Below are positions 1 through 7,541 of a stretch of DNA of 8,017 bases, one piece after another. The position numbers and the translations under genes are program-made. The stretch spans positions 373,583 through 381,599 of the forward strand of contig NVXN01000001.1 of the NCBI GenBank assembly GCA_002733915.1, read 5' to 3'. Below the pieces are notes generated by a model. The model was given only the letters and a program-made list of their open reading frames with translations, made no database searches and was not told the DNA's origin. The stretch is from Aequorivita sp. (GTDB taxonomy: Bacteria > Bacteroidota > Bacteroidia > Flavobacteriales > Flavobacteriaceae). Position 1 is the first letter of the stretch, and each line of letters opens with the position of its first letter.

Positions 1-1
1 A

Positions 2-649
2 ATTATTGCTCCCTCTATTCTCGCCGCAGATTTTGCCAACCTTCAAAGAGATATTGAAATGGTAAACAATAGTGAAGCCCACTGGTTTCATCTTGATGTT
101 ATGGATGGCGTTTTTGTGCCGAATATTTCCTTTGGAATGCCTGTTATAAAAAGCATTGCCGCACACGCCAAGAAACCATTGGATGTTCACCTAATGATTA
201 TTGATCCTGATCGTTACATAAAGACTTTTGCAGACTTGGGAACCAACATCCTTACTGTCCATTACGAAGCCTGCACGCACCTACACCGTTCGCTACAGGC
301 TATAAAATCTGAAGGTATGCAAGCTGGAGTTGCCATTAATCCCCACACCAATGTCTCATTTTTAGAAGACACCATCAAGGACATTGATTTGGTATGTATG
401 ATGAGCGTGAATCCTGGTTTTGGGGGACAGAGCTTTATTGAAAACACCTATAAAAAAATAAAGCAACTCCGAAAAATTATTGACGCCAATGGCGCTTCAA
501 CCAAAATTGAAATAGATGGGGGTGTAACAAACAAAAATGCGAAACAATTGGTTGATGCAGGCGCAGATGTTTTGGTAGCAGGCAGTTATGTATTTGGCGC
601 GAGCAATCCTTCACAAACTATTTCTGAGTTAAAGGATCTCTTAAAATAA
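2..649 (+). CDS. rpe: Ribulose-phosphate 3-epimerase, 5' end cut by the window edge
   Basis: Interconverts D-ribulose 5-phosphate and D-xylulose 5-phosphate in the non-oxidative pentose phosphate pathway, in the cytoplasm. The frame is open from base 2, and the visible 215 residues start with IIAPSILAADFANL, the conserved N-terminus of the family (usual length about 215-225), so probably only a few residues are missing. The ATG at 59 is internal (residue 20) and is not the start, because it would remove the first beta strand. Visible signatures are HLDVMDGVFVPN, DVHLM, MSVNPGFGGQ and EIDGGV. H30, D32, H63 and D172 of the visible chain occupy the positions of the family's metal-binding/catalytic quartet, and the phosphate-binding GG and AGS loops are near the C-terminus. 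No frameshift or missing key residue is seen. The stop codon lies 6 nt before the next gene, which indicates co-transcription. Confidence 0.96.
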   Translation: MIAPSILAADFANLQRDIEMVNNSEAHWFHLDVMDGVFVPNISFGMPVIKSIAAHAKKPLDVHLMIIDPDRYIKTFADLGTNILTVHYEACTHLHRSLQAIKSEGMQAGVAINPHTNVSFLEDTIKDIDLVCMMSVNPGFGGQSFIENTYKKIKQLRKIIDANGASTKIEIDGGVTNKNAKQLVDAGADVLVAGSYVFGASNPSQTISELKDLLK

Positions 650-655
650 TTTTGA

Positions 656-1648
656 ATGTCTATTGATAAATCTGCAAAAGATGTTCTAATTATTGGCGCG
701 GGGCCCATAGGCATTGCATGTGCCCTTGCATGCAAAAAGAAAGGCTTGGACTATGTTGTGGTAGAGAAAGGCGCGCTAACCAATTCAATTTTTAATTATC
801 CTTTAAATATGACTTTTTTTTCCACTTCGGAAAAATTAGAAATTGACAACATCCCTTTTATAAGCAACAACCCAAAGCCTAACAGAAATGAGGCTCTGGA
901 ATATTATCGAAGAGTTGCTACATCAAACAACCTTAACATAAACCTGTACGAAGAAGTTATTTCTGCCAAAAAGGAAGATGAATATTTCAAAATTATTTCT
1001 GCTAAAAACACATATATTGCTAAAAACGTTATCATTAGCACTGGTTTTTATGATATTCCAAAAATGATGAATGTCCCGGGAGAAGAATTGCCAAAAGTGA
1101 TGCATTACTACAAAGAAGCACATCCTTTTGTAATGCAAAAAGTAGTGGTGGTAGGGGCTAGCAACTCTGCTGTTGATGCGGCTTTGGAAATATGGCGAAA
1201 AGGTGGCGAGGTAACAATGGTTGTAAGAGGTGCAGCAATAGGCGAACGTGTAAAATATTGGGTGAAACCCGATATTGAAAACCGAATTAAAGAAGGTAGT
1301 ATTAAAGCATATTTTGATTCTGAAATTGAAAAAATTACAAAATCAGAAGTTTTTATAAAGTCTTCAAATGGATCAATCAAATTAGAAAATGACTTCGTAT
1401 TGGCGCTAACAGGTTATAAACCAAATTTTTCTTTTTTAAAACAATTGGGTATTAAACTTAGTGATGACACAAACTGCTTTCCAACTTACAATCCCGAAAC
1501 AATGGAAAGTAATATACAAGGACTTTATCTGGCTGGAGTAATTTGCGGTGGAATGGAAACCCATAAATGGTTTATAGAAAATTCTAGGATACACGCAAAA
1601 ATTATTCTTAAGGATATTTCTAAAAAACTTAATAGTTCGCAAAATTAA
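656..1648 (+). CDS. ypdA: YpdA-family FAD/NAD(P)H-dependent oxidoreductase (putative bacillithiol disulfide reductase)
   Basis: A 330-residue thioredoxin-reductase-like flavoprotein. The FAD Rossmann motif GAGPIG is at residues 14-19 and the NAD(P)H motif GASNSA at 167-172. Family signatures are FNYPLNMTFFSTSEKLEI (about 46-63), HYYKEAHPF (150-158), LALTGYKPNF (249-258) and the C-terminal FAD contact AGVICGGMETHKWFIENSR (293-311). There is no CxxC redox pair, so it is not a classical thioredoxin reductase. YpdA (Bdr) of Firmicutes is implicated in NADPH-dependent reduction of bacillithiol disulfide; that role here is inferred from homology. One oddity is that the position corresponding to the cysteine of the GGGPCG motif in the Staphylococcus enzyme is Ile18. 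The only cysteines are C22, C26, C274 and C297. The start ATG lies 6 nt after the rpe stop, with no clear Shine-Dalgarno, as is usual in Bacteroidota. The 3' end overlaps the convergent peptidase gene by 20 bp. Confidence 0.88.
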   Translation: MSIDKSAKDVLIIGAGPIGIACALACKKKGLDYVVVEKGALTNSIFNYPLNMTFFSTSEKLEIDNIPFISNNPKPNRNEALEYYRRVATSNNLNINLYEEVISAKKEDEYFKIISAKNTYIAKNVIISTGFYDIPKMMNVPGEELPKVMHYYKEAHPFVMQKVVVVGASNSAVDAALEIWRKGGEVTMVVRGAAIGERVKYWVKPDIENRIKEGSIKAYFDSEIEKITKSEVFIKSSNGSIKLENDFVLALTGYKPNFSFLKQLGIKLSDDTNCFPTYNPETMESNIQGLYLAGVICGGMETHKWFIENSRIHAKIILKDISKKLNSSQN

Positions 1649-2465
1649 AATTGAGCAGCTTTTTTGTATAGCTATATATTTTTGGAAAAATATGTTTAAA
1701 ATCTTCGGGTGACTCAAAAAAATATTCGGCCAGGACGGCCATAAATTCATACTGATTGGTAAAAGCGTAAGTGCGAAAGTATTCTGTCTTGTTTAATTGG
1801 TCTTTTACCTCTTGCTGTGTTAATTGTTTCAATATATTTTGAAACTGTTTTGTAAAACGAATAGAATCCAAATCACGACTTCTTTTTGCCTCTAGTTGCA
1901 TAGCATGCATAAATTCATGAATTCCCACATTTAAATTATCATTACTTATGGCAAAACCCTGCTCAAAATCTTTCCATGAGAGTACCAATGCCTTTTCTCT
2001 AGGGTTAAATTCTCCTTTGTGATAGTTTTTATTTACTGTACTGAAAAATTCAGCGGGATAGATAAGGATAAAATCTATTAAAGAATAAGAATAATTTTTC
2101 CTTCCGAAACTGAGCATGCAACCCACTGCAGCAATCAAAATTTTCATTTGTTCAGTAATAATCAAATCACTTCTTCCAACGAATTTTTTTTCAGAAATGA
2201 ATTGTGCTACTCTGTGTTGGAATTGTTTTTTATGTTTTTCTGAGAGCTTTCCGTAAAAAGTAAATTCATTTTTAAGTATTGTCAATTGTGAATTTGAAAG
2301 TTTTTTAAAGACAAAATAGTGCCTGAAAAGCGGTTTGTCAAAATTGGCTGCAAACCAATTCTCAAAAACTCTAAATAGAAAAAAGGTAAATCCTAGCAAT
2401 ACTATTGCATATGCATAAGGGGCTAGCCAAGGAGCGTAAGCTTCAGGTTTAAGAAAATGCAACAT
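1629..2465 (-). CDS. mtfA: Membrane-anchored MtfA-family zinc metallopeptidase
   Basis: A 278-residue protein of the MtfA (Mlc titration factor A; peptidase M90) family. The catalytic motif HEFMH is at residues 183-187 (context VGIHEFMHAMQLE). A second conserved block, YEFMAVLAEYFFESPEDF (239-256), supplies the probable third zinc ligand, E247, about 64 residues after the first histidine, as in the enterobacterial enzyme. The upstream segment with LVLSWKDF before the HExxH also fits the family. Residues about 16-33 (AYAIVLLGFTFFLFRVF) form a hydrophobic segment, so the catalytic domain is probably tethered to the inner membrane; the enterobacterial MtfA is soluble. In E. coli MtfA binds the glucose repressor Mlc and has aminopeptidase activity. 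No Mlc gene is visible here, so the target is unknown and the symbol marks family membership only. It has no close same-strand neighbour after the susD terminator and looks monocistronic. I see no consensus promoter in the 75 bp upstream. Confidence 0.86.
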   Translation of the reverse strand: MLHFLKPEAYAPWLAPYAYAIVLLGFTFFLFRVFENWFAANFDKPLFRHYFVFKKLSNSQLTILKNEFTFYGKLSEKHKKQFQHRVAQFISEKKFVGRSDLIITEQMKILIAAVGCMLSFGRKNYSYSLIDFILIYPAEFFSTVNKNYHKGEFNPREKALVLSWKDFEQGFAISNDNLNVGIHEFMHAMQLEAKRSRDLDSIRFTKQFQNILKQLTQQEVKDQLNKTEYFRTYAFTNQYEFMAVLAEYFFESPEDFKHIFPKIYSYTKKLLNFNFANY

Positions 2466-2540
2466 AATTTAAAAAGAAGCTTAGGTTTAAGTAGTTATAA
2501 CGCTTCTAGGGTATAATTATTTTTTAAGATGGAATATAAT

Positions 2541-2573
2541 AAAAAAAGCCCCGACAAAATTGTCAGGGCTTTT
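2541..2573 (-). terminator. Intrinsic terminator of the susC-susD operon
   Basis: Read on the minus strand, a 12-bp stem (AAAAGCCCTGAC pairing with GTCGGGGCTTTT, including one U·G pair) closes a 6-nt AATTTT loop and runs straight into seven consecutive T residues. It begins about 21 nt after the susD stop. The orientation is supported because the one non-Watson-Crick pair is a U·G wobble in minus-strand RNA but a C·A mismatch in plus-strand RNA, and the longer T-run is also on the minus-strand side. It isolates susCD from the downstream mtfA gene. Confidence 0.88.
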
Positions 2574-2594
2574 AAAATATATTATCTCTATTTT

Positions 2595-4052
2595 TTAGAA
2601 ATCAAAAGTGTAAAATTTGTCCCAGAAAAGTTGAGTCTCTGGAGCATCTCCACCAATTGCGCTAGAAGCAGCCTCGTAGTTAGCACCATTCAGTGTTTGT
2701 TCAACAACTGGATAGGTGTAACGTGTAGGGAAACCAGAAACAGCATCAGTTGGTTGTGCTAAGATTGGATAGTCCAAACGACGTATTGATAAGTAGCTTG
2801 CAAAGGTTCTGTTATAAAGTCCTAAATAAGCTTGAACACCAATTACTTGTTTCCATGCTGGAGAGGAAATACTACTTGCCAAAGCAGATGTATAATCAAC
2901 TTGAGGCATAGCTAAATAATCTGCTACGTTAGGAGCATTCCAATAATCAAAAGAAGCTGTAATGGCAGCGTTATAATGCGTTTCGGCATCACCACCAACA
3001 GAATATCCTCTTGCAGCAGCTTCAGCCAATAAGAATCTAACTTCTACATAAGAAAGTAAAACTCCTGGAGCAGCAGGATCAACCAAACGATCTGCAACGT
3101 GCGAAAAATCTGGATAAGCAGATATTTCACCTATTTGACCACCGATATATTCACCATCAACATCGGTAAAATAAGAAGCTCTTCTTGGGTCCTCTAAATC
3201 ATTCATAATGTCAATTATCGTAACCGCAGCAACATAATCGTTACGCCCACTAAGAACTAAATTATCGTTCATTGGGTTATTGTTCGGAGCGGCACCAGAA
3301 TATTGGTAACTACCATTATCGGCATTACTAGTAAATACACCACTAGAAAAAGCAGATTGTACAGTAGATTGAGATAAACCTGCATCCACATCGGCAAGTG
3401 TGATACCCATTCTCAATTTTAGTGAATTAGCAAATTTCTTCCAATGTGCAACATCCCCACCATAAATAAGATCTGTTGAACTGTCAAAGCTACCTACTGA
3501 TGTATTCATGTTGCCAATAGCAGCATTTAAACGAGAAAGTAAATCCTTATAAACAGTTAAACCATCATCATAGGCTGGCAATAAGTTGTCAATATCCAAT
3601 GCTTCAGAGTAAGGAATATCCCCATAAGTTTCAACCAAATTACTATAAGCATAAACTGACAGCACTTCTATAATTGCTAATTTGTTAGGCTTTAAGTTAT
3701 TGGTAAGATCATTGTCTGTAGCCTCAATAACTCTTGCTGCTTCTTTAAGATCTTTTAGAACATCTCTATACATCTCTCTCCAGTGGTTATCAGGAATTGC
3801 ACGGGTAATTTGATCATACTGACTTTCATCAGTATAAGTAGTTTCCTGCAATTGCTGGGTCCATAAACGTAAGTTATTAAGGTTTACGTTCGGAGTAACA
3901 ATTTGATCCGCAAGTTGCTTTTGTGCAGAAGCGAACAAACTCTCACCGCTAACCGCAGTAGGGTCTTTTATATTTTGGTTCAGGTCCTCAAGGTTATCTG
4001 AACACGACACGGCAAATACGGCCGCTGTTAAAATTAAAATCAGTTTCTTCAT
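2595..4052 (-). CDS. SusD/RagB-family outer-membrane lipoprotein (SusD-like_2 type)
   Basis: A 485-residue surface lipoprotein, the substrate-capturing lid of a SusC barrel. The N-terminus is a lipoprotein signal peptide (MKKLILILTAAVFAVSC) with the lipidated Cys at 17. It is followed by SDNLED, the acidic stretch that in Bacteroidota acts as a surface-export signal. Family blocks are LFASAQKQLADQ (39-50), WTQQLQETTY (64-73), YGDIPYSEAL (143-152), WKKFANSLKLRMGI (204-217), YVEVRFLLAEAAARG (335-349, one of the TPR-like helices), and near the end YTYPVVEQTLNGANYEAA and LFWDKFY. These resemble the SusD-like_2 group (Pfam PF12771, from memory) more than starch-type SusD. Length and ends are normal. 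The start ATG lies 11 bp after the susC stop, so the two are co-transcribed. A terminator follows directly. The ligand cannot be predicted from the sequence. Confidence 0.92.
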   Translation of the reverse strand: MKKLILILTAAVFAVSCSDNLEDLNQNIKDPTAVSGESLFASAQKQLADQIVTPNVNLNNLRLWTQQLQETTYTDESQYDQITRAIPDNHWREMYRDVLKDLKEAARVIEATDNDLTNNLKPNKLAIIEVLSVYAYSNLVETYGDIPYSEALDIDNLLPAYDDGLTVYKDLLSRLNAAIGNMNTSVGSFDSSTDLIYGGDVAHWKKFANSLKLRMGITLADVDAGLSQSTVQSAFSSGVFTSNADNGSYQYSGAAPNNNPMNDNLVLSGRNDYVAAVTIIDIMNDLEDPRRASYFTDVDGEYIGGQIGEISAYPDFSHVADRLVDPAAPGVLLSYVEVRFLLAEAAARGYSVGGDAETHYNAAITASFDYWNAPNVADYLAMPQVDYTSALASSISSPAWKQVIGVQAYLGLYNRTFASYLSIRRLDYPILAQPTDAVSGFPTRYTYPVVEQTLNGANYEAASSAIGGDAPETQLFWDKFYTFDF

Positions 4053-4063
4053 TTTTCTATGTA

Positions 4064-7000
4064 TTAAAATTGTGCTTTAATGTTAAACCCGTAATCTTGG
4101 GTAGTTGGCAATGAACCTGTAACATATCCTTGTAAGTTACCAGAACTTAAACCTGCTTCTGGGTCTGCATAAGGCAAGTTTTTGTCAATAATCCACAAGT
4201 TAGATCCAGTAACACTAAACGACAAACCTGTCATAAAAGTATTATCAAGGAATCTTGAAGGCATATTATAGGTAAGTGATACTTGGCGCAGTTTTATATA
4301 GCTTGCATCATATACAAACTCCGCAGCGGGAAGTGCAGCGTAACCAAATCCACTAAAGTTATTGGCATCTCTTCTAGTGGTATTTACAGAACCATCAGGG
4401 TTAACACCTGGGTTAATATATCCACCACCTTCATCTAAAGGATTTCTTACTGGATTACCAAGATCGTTAGTATAAACAGTATTAGCATAGATACCAGTTG
4501 CCTGTCCATAATATTGATCAAGCGAGAAAAGGCTACCCCCTTCTTGAATATCTATCAAAAAGCTGAAAGAAAGATCTTTATACGTTAATGTATTTGAAAT
4601 CCCCATTAACCAATCAGGGTTAGTATCTCCAAGGATATTGTTAGATGTTGGAGTTTTAAGGTAACTTCCTGTTTCAGGGTTCACCACTCTTTGACCATTT
4701 AGGTAAACATAGTCTTGTCCGTAGATTACACCATAAGGTTCACCTTTTACAGCGTTAATAGTAACACCTCCTTGGAAGCTTCCTAACTGCAAAGTCTCGA
4801 TACCTTCTGGCAATTCTATAACCTCATTTTTGTTTTGAGACCAGTTAACATTCAAGCCCCAGCTAAAGTTATCATTTTTAACAGGCATAGCATTTAAGGA
4901 AACCTCAATACCTTTGTTTTCAATTTCACCGGCATTCAATAATTTCCCAGTATAACCTGTAGCAGCTGAAATTGGAACTGTTACAATTTGGTCTATAGAG
5001 TTAGATTTGTAATAAGCTACATCAAAACCTAAACGGTTGTTTGCAAAACGCATTTCAAGACCCGCCTCGTAACTTTTAGTAGTTTCAGGTTTCAAATTTG
5101 GATTATTTGAAACATTTGGAATAGAAGTTCCTATATCGTTATTAATAACATAGGTATCAACCAATCTGTCAAACGGAGCTCCGTTACCTACCTCAGCATA
5201 GTTTAAACGTAATTTACCAAATGATATGGCATTCACATTCAGTAATTTGCTGAATACAAAACTGGTTGAAACCGATGGGTAATAAAAGGAGCTTTCATCT
5301 TTTGGAAGGGTAGAGAAATGGTCTCTTCTAATAGTACCATCCAAGAAAACAACATTCCCAAAGCCAAAAGATGCACTTGCGTATACACCATCAACTCCAA
5401 TTTTTTCAGCCTGTTCAACTGGATTTGGAAGCGGTGAAGCACTATTTTGTAAAGAGTATAGCCCAGGAACTACCAATCCGCCAGCTGTAGAAGATGTTAT
5501 TGAATTAAATTCATTTCTACGAATATTTGTCCCTAAGATACCTGCAAAGCTGATACTCTCAGAAAAATCTGCATCAAAATTAAACATCAAATCATAGTTT
5601 GTTTCTGAAGCAGTAATATCTCTTCTTAAATACCCTGAATCCACATTTCCGCGGGCTACACCAAAAGGAGTCGCAACAGATCCAACTGCTCTTCGCTCTT
5701 CTTGGTTTTCATTATAGGTATCAGTAGAAACTCTACCTGTTACATTAACCCATTCAGCCAATTCATAGTTTAACTCAAAGTTACCGATAAAACGGTTTCT
5801 TCCGTCATTCTGATAGTTTTCGTAACGTGTCCAATAAGGGTTATCCCAATAGATAGGAGCTGAACCGGGTTCAGAAGTTGCTGGGTTCCAACTCACGTTT
5901 CTATGAGTTGCAAAATAAATATCTCTTTGTTCTTTAATATCCGTACTTACTGCCCACCATTGCTTAAAGTTACCTACAACGTTGTCATTATAACCTGTAG
6001 AGTTACGTCCTAATGCATCAGTCTTAATATAGTTTGCGAAACCGCTAGCGGTTAAATTTTCACTAACATTATATGTTCCGCTAAAGATAAAGTTGTGTCT
6101 GTCCAAGGTACTATTAGGCAACAAACCTGATTGATCCAATTTAGTGTAAGACAAACGGTATGAACCATTCTCAAGGCCATTTGATATAGAAATGGAGTTT
6201 GTTAGAGTAATGGGAGTTTCAAAGAAGGTAATAGGACCGTTTTCTGCCGCAACGTAAGGTTTTCTTTGTAAATAGCTTGGTGAAGATGGATCAAAAGAAT
6301 CCCATTGATAGATGAATAGATTCGGGTCAAATGCAGGCCCGTATGAAGCATCATCTACATAGTTTTCCACTTGATCATCAATACCATCACCATTGATATC
6401 TTCAAATGTGAAGTAATCACCGTAACCTGGTCCATATTGGTTCTGATATTCAGCAAAAGTACTCTTATCAATAAAACCAACCTGAGCATTAGAGTTGATT
6501 GTTACTCCCAGCCCCTTAGCTTTTTTACCTTTTTTGGTAGTAATGATTATTACCCCGTTCGCAGCACGTGAACCATAAAGCGCAGAAGCAGCAGCTCCTT
6601 TTAGCACGTTAATTGACTCGATATCATCTGGATTAATATCTGCAGCGGCATTACCATAATCATAGTAGTTACCCCTAGCCTGAGTTTGCGCAGCGTCGTT
6701 TGTGTTTCTGTTACTGATAGGCACACCATCAATAACAAACAATGCTTGGTTATCGCCAGTTAAAGAGGTATTACCCCTTATAACCACATTGGTAGAACCA
6801 CCAAGGTTATTGTTTCTTCTAATGCTAAGACCTGAAACCCTACCAGAAAGCGCATTGGTAAAGTTGTTAGTCGCTGCCGTGGAGATTTCTTCTCCGTCTA
6901 CTTGCTGCGTGGAATAACCTAGTGATTGTTTTTCACGAGATACCCCAAGTGCAGTTACTACAACCTCGTCCAGAACTGAACCAGCCTGCATTGTAACGTC

Positions 7001-7273
7001 AATTTTATTTGAGGCCCCAACAGCAATCTCTTGGGTCTCAAAACCTACATAACTATAAACAAGCGTTTGGCCCACTGCAGCGTCAATGGTATAGTTACCA
7101 TCAAAGTCAGACTGTGTTCCAGTACTTGTACCTTTAATAATTATGTTAACTCCTGGAAGCGGCAGACCCGTGTCATCGGTCACCATTCCGGAAATTGTTT
7201 TTTCCTGTGCAAAAGCGAGCTGCACAATCAACACTAATAATAGTGTCAAAATTCCACTAAACTTTGTTTTCAT
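4064..7273 (-). CDS. SusC/RagA-family TonB-linked outer-membrane transporter
   Basis: A 1069-residue TonB-dependent transporter that imports a ligand handed over by the SusD lipoprotein encoded next. The start is placed at the ATG at 7273 because it begins a clean signal peptide (MKTKFSGILTLLLVLIVQLAFA, cleavage after residue 22) and is preceded by an A-rich run. An in-frame GTG at 7297 would add eight residues and is less likely. Order of parts: carboxypeptidase-regulatory-like domain (about 25-97, with ISGMVTDDTGLPLPGVNI and DFDGNYTI), TonB-box-like LDEVVVTALG (101-110), plug domain (about 111-250) with the SusC hallmark GAAASALYGSRAANGVI (226-242), then the barrel, ending in a terminal phenylalanine. 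An acidic DINGDGIDD loop (292-300) resembles a calcium-binding loop. There is no N-terminal anti-sigma-interaction (STN) extension, which argues against FecR/ECF-type trans-envelope control. No frameshift is seen. Confidence 0.95.
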   Translation of the reverse strand: MKTKFSGILTLLLVLIVQLAFAQEKTISGMVTDDTGLPLPGVNIIIKGTSTGTQSDFDGNYTIDAAVGQTLVYSYVGFETQEIAVGASNKIDVTMQAGSVLDEVVVTALGVSREKQSLGYSTQQVDGEEISTAATNNFTNALSGRVSGLSIRRNNNLGGSTNVVIRGNTSLTGDNQALFVIDGVPISNRNTNDAAQTQARGNYYDYGNAAADINPDDIESINVLKGAAASALYGSRAANGVIIITTKKGKKAKGLGVTINSNAQVGFIDKSTFAEYQNQYGPGYGDYFTFEDINGDGIDDQVENYVDDASYGPAFDPNLFIYQWDSFDPSSPSYLQRKPYVAAENGPITFFETPITLTNSISISNGLENGSYRLSYTKLDQSGLLPNSTLDRHNFIFSGTYNVSENLTASGFANYIKTDALGRNSTGYNDNVVGNFKQWWAVSTDIKEQRDIYFATHRNVSWNPATSEPGSAPIYWDNPYWTRYENYQNDGRNRFIGNFELNYELAEWVNVTGRVSTDTYNENQEERRAVGSVATPFGVARGNVDSGYLRRDITASETNYDLMFNFDADFSESISFAGILGTNIRRNEFNSITSSTAGGLVVPGLYSLQNSASPLPNPVEQAEKIGVDGVYASASFGFGNVVFLDGTIRRDHFSTLPKDESSFYYPSVSTSFVFSKLLNVNAISFGKLRLNYAEVGNGAPFDRLVDTYVINNDIGTSIPNVSNNPNLKPETTKSYEAGLEMRFANNRLGFDVAYYKSNSIDQIVTVPISAATGYTGKLLNAGEIENKGIEVSLNAMPVKNDNFSWGLNVNWSQNKNEVIELPEGIETLQLGSFQGGVTINAVKGEPYGVIYGQDYVYLNGQRVVNPETGSYLKTPTSNNILGDTNPDWLMGISNTLTYKDLSFSFLIDIQEGGSLFSLDQYYGQATGIYANTVYTNDLGNPVRNPLDEGGGYINPGVNPDGSVNTTRRDANNFSGFGYAALPAAEFVYDASYIKLRQVSLTYNMPSRFLDNTFMTGLSFSVTGSNLWIIDKNLPYADPEAGLSSGNLQGYVTGSLPTTQDYGFNIKAQF

Positions 7274-7391
7274 TTTTTTGTTTGTTTGAATTAGCACCTC
7301 AAAAGTGCCAATAAAATCTTACAATTCCAACTTTTATAGGTAGTAGATTATGAAAATTTTATCAAAAAGTTAATTTAAAAAATCTCTTTCG

Positions 7392-7407
7392 GTTTAAAAC
7401 TTTAAAC
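7392..7407. repeat. Inverted repeat, possible operator of susC
   Basis: Perfect 7-bp arms GTTTAAA / TTTAAAC separated by AC, 119 bp before the susC start codon. The arms are almost entirely A/T, so chance occurrence in this AT-rich stretch is plausible. The size and symmetry would suit a dimeric repressor or activator. No regulator gene is in the window. Confidence 0.35.
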
Positions 7408-7453
7408 AAAACTCTATAAAACCTTGATTTTCTAAGGCATTGAGAGGGACGCC

Positions 7454-7461
7454 CAAATTTA
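7454..7461 (-). promoter_or_regulatory. Candidate Bacteroidota -7 element for susC
   Basis: The minus strand reads TAAATTTG, an exact match to the Bacteroidota -7 consensus TANNTTTG, about 180 nt before the susC ATG. No TTTG/TTG -33 element is found at the usual spacing (nearest TTTG about 40 nt upstream), so the match may be accidental. If real, it implies a long untranslated leader. Confidence 0.22.
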
Positions 7462-7541
7462 TTAGTAATAAATAAGTCGTGAAGAATATTTTAAAAAATT
7501 TCAAACACTTTATGAACAATTGCCCCAACAATACAAATAAT

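Noticed and set aside
59..649. rpe starting at the internal ATG at 59
   Set aside because: The upstream in-frame codons encode the conserved APSILAADF strand of the family, so the true start lies just left of the window.
1667..1676. Palindrome TATAGCTATA about 20 nt after the ypdA stop
   Set aside because: Short, A/T-rich and inside the mtfA reading frame, with no terminator T-run directly after it.
1676..1693. Inverted repeat ATATTTTT-GG-AAAAATAT near the end of mtfA, considered as a terminator for ypdA
   Set aside because: It is purely A/T, lies inside coding sequence, has only a 2-nt spacer and no GC core. It is explained by the codons it encodes.
923..1750. Minus-strand open frames of 71-104 codons over ypdA and the mtfA 3' end
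   Set aside because: They are antisense to strongly conserved coding sequence with recognisable motifs and have no supporting features of their own.
1900..1925. Palindromes GCATGC and ATTCATGAAT close together
   Set aside because: They fall in the codons of the conserved HEFMHAMQ motif of the peptidase, so protein constraint explains them.
2529..2762. Plus-strand 77-codon open frame over the susCD terminator and susD 3' end
   Set aside because: It begins within the terminator region and is otherwise antisense to susD, with no homology signal or start context.
6371..7237. Plus-strand open frames of 66-71 codons antisense to susC
   Set aside because: They are shadows of the long susC frame, with compositions unlike real proteins and no initiation context.
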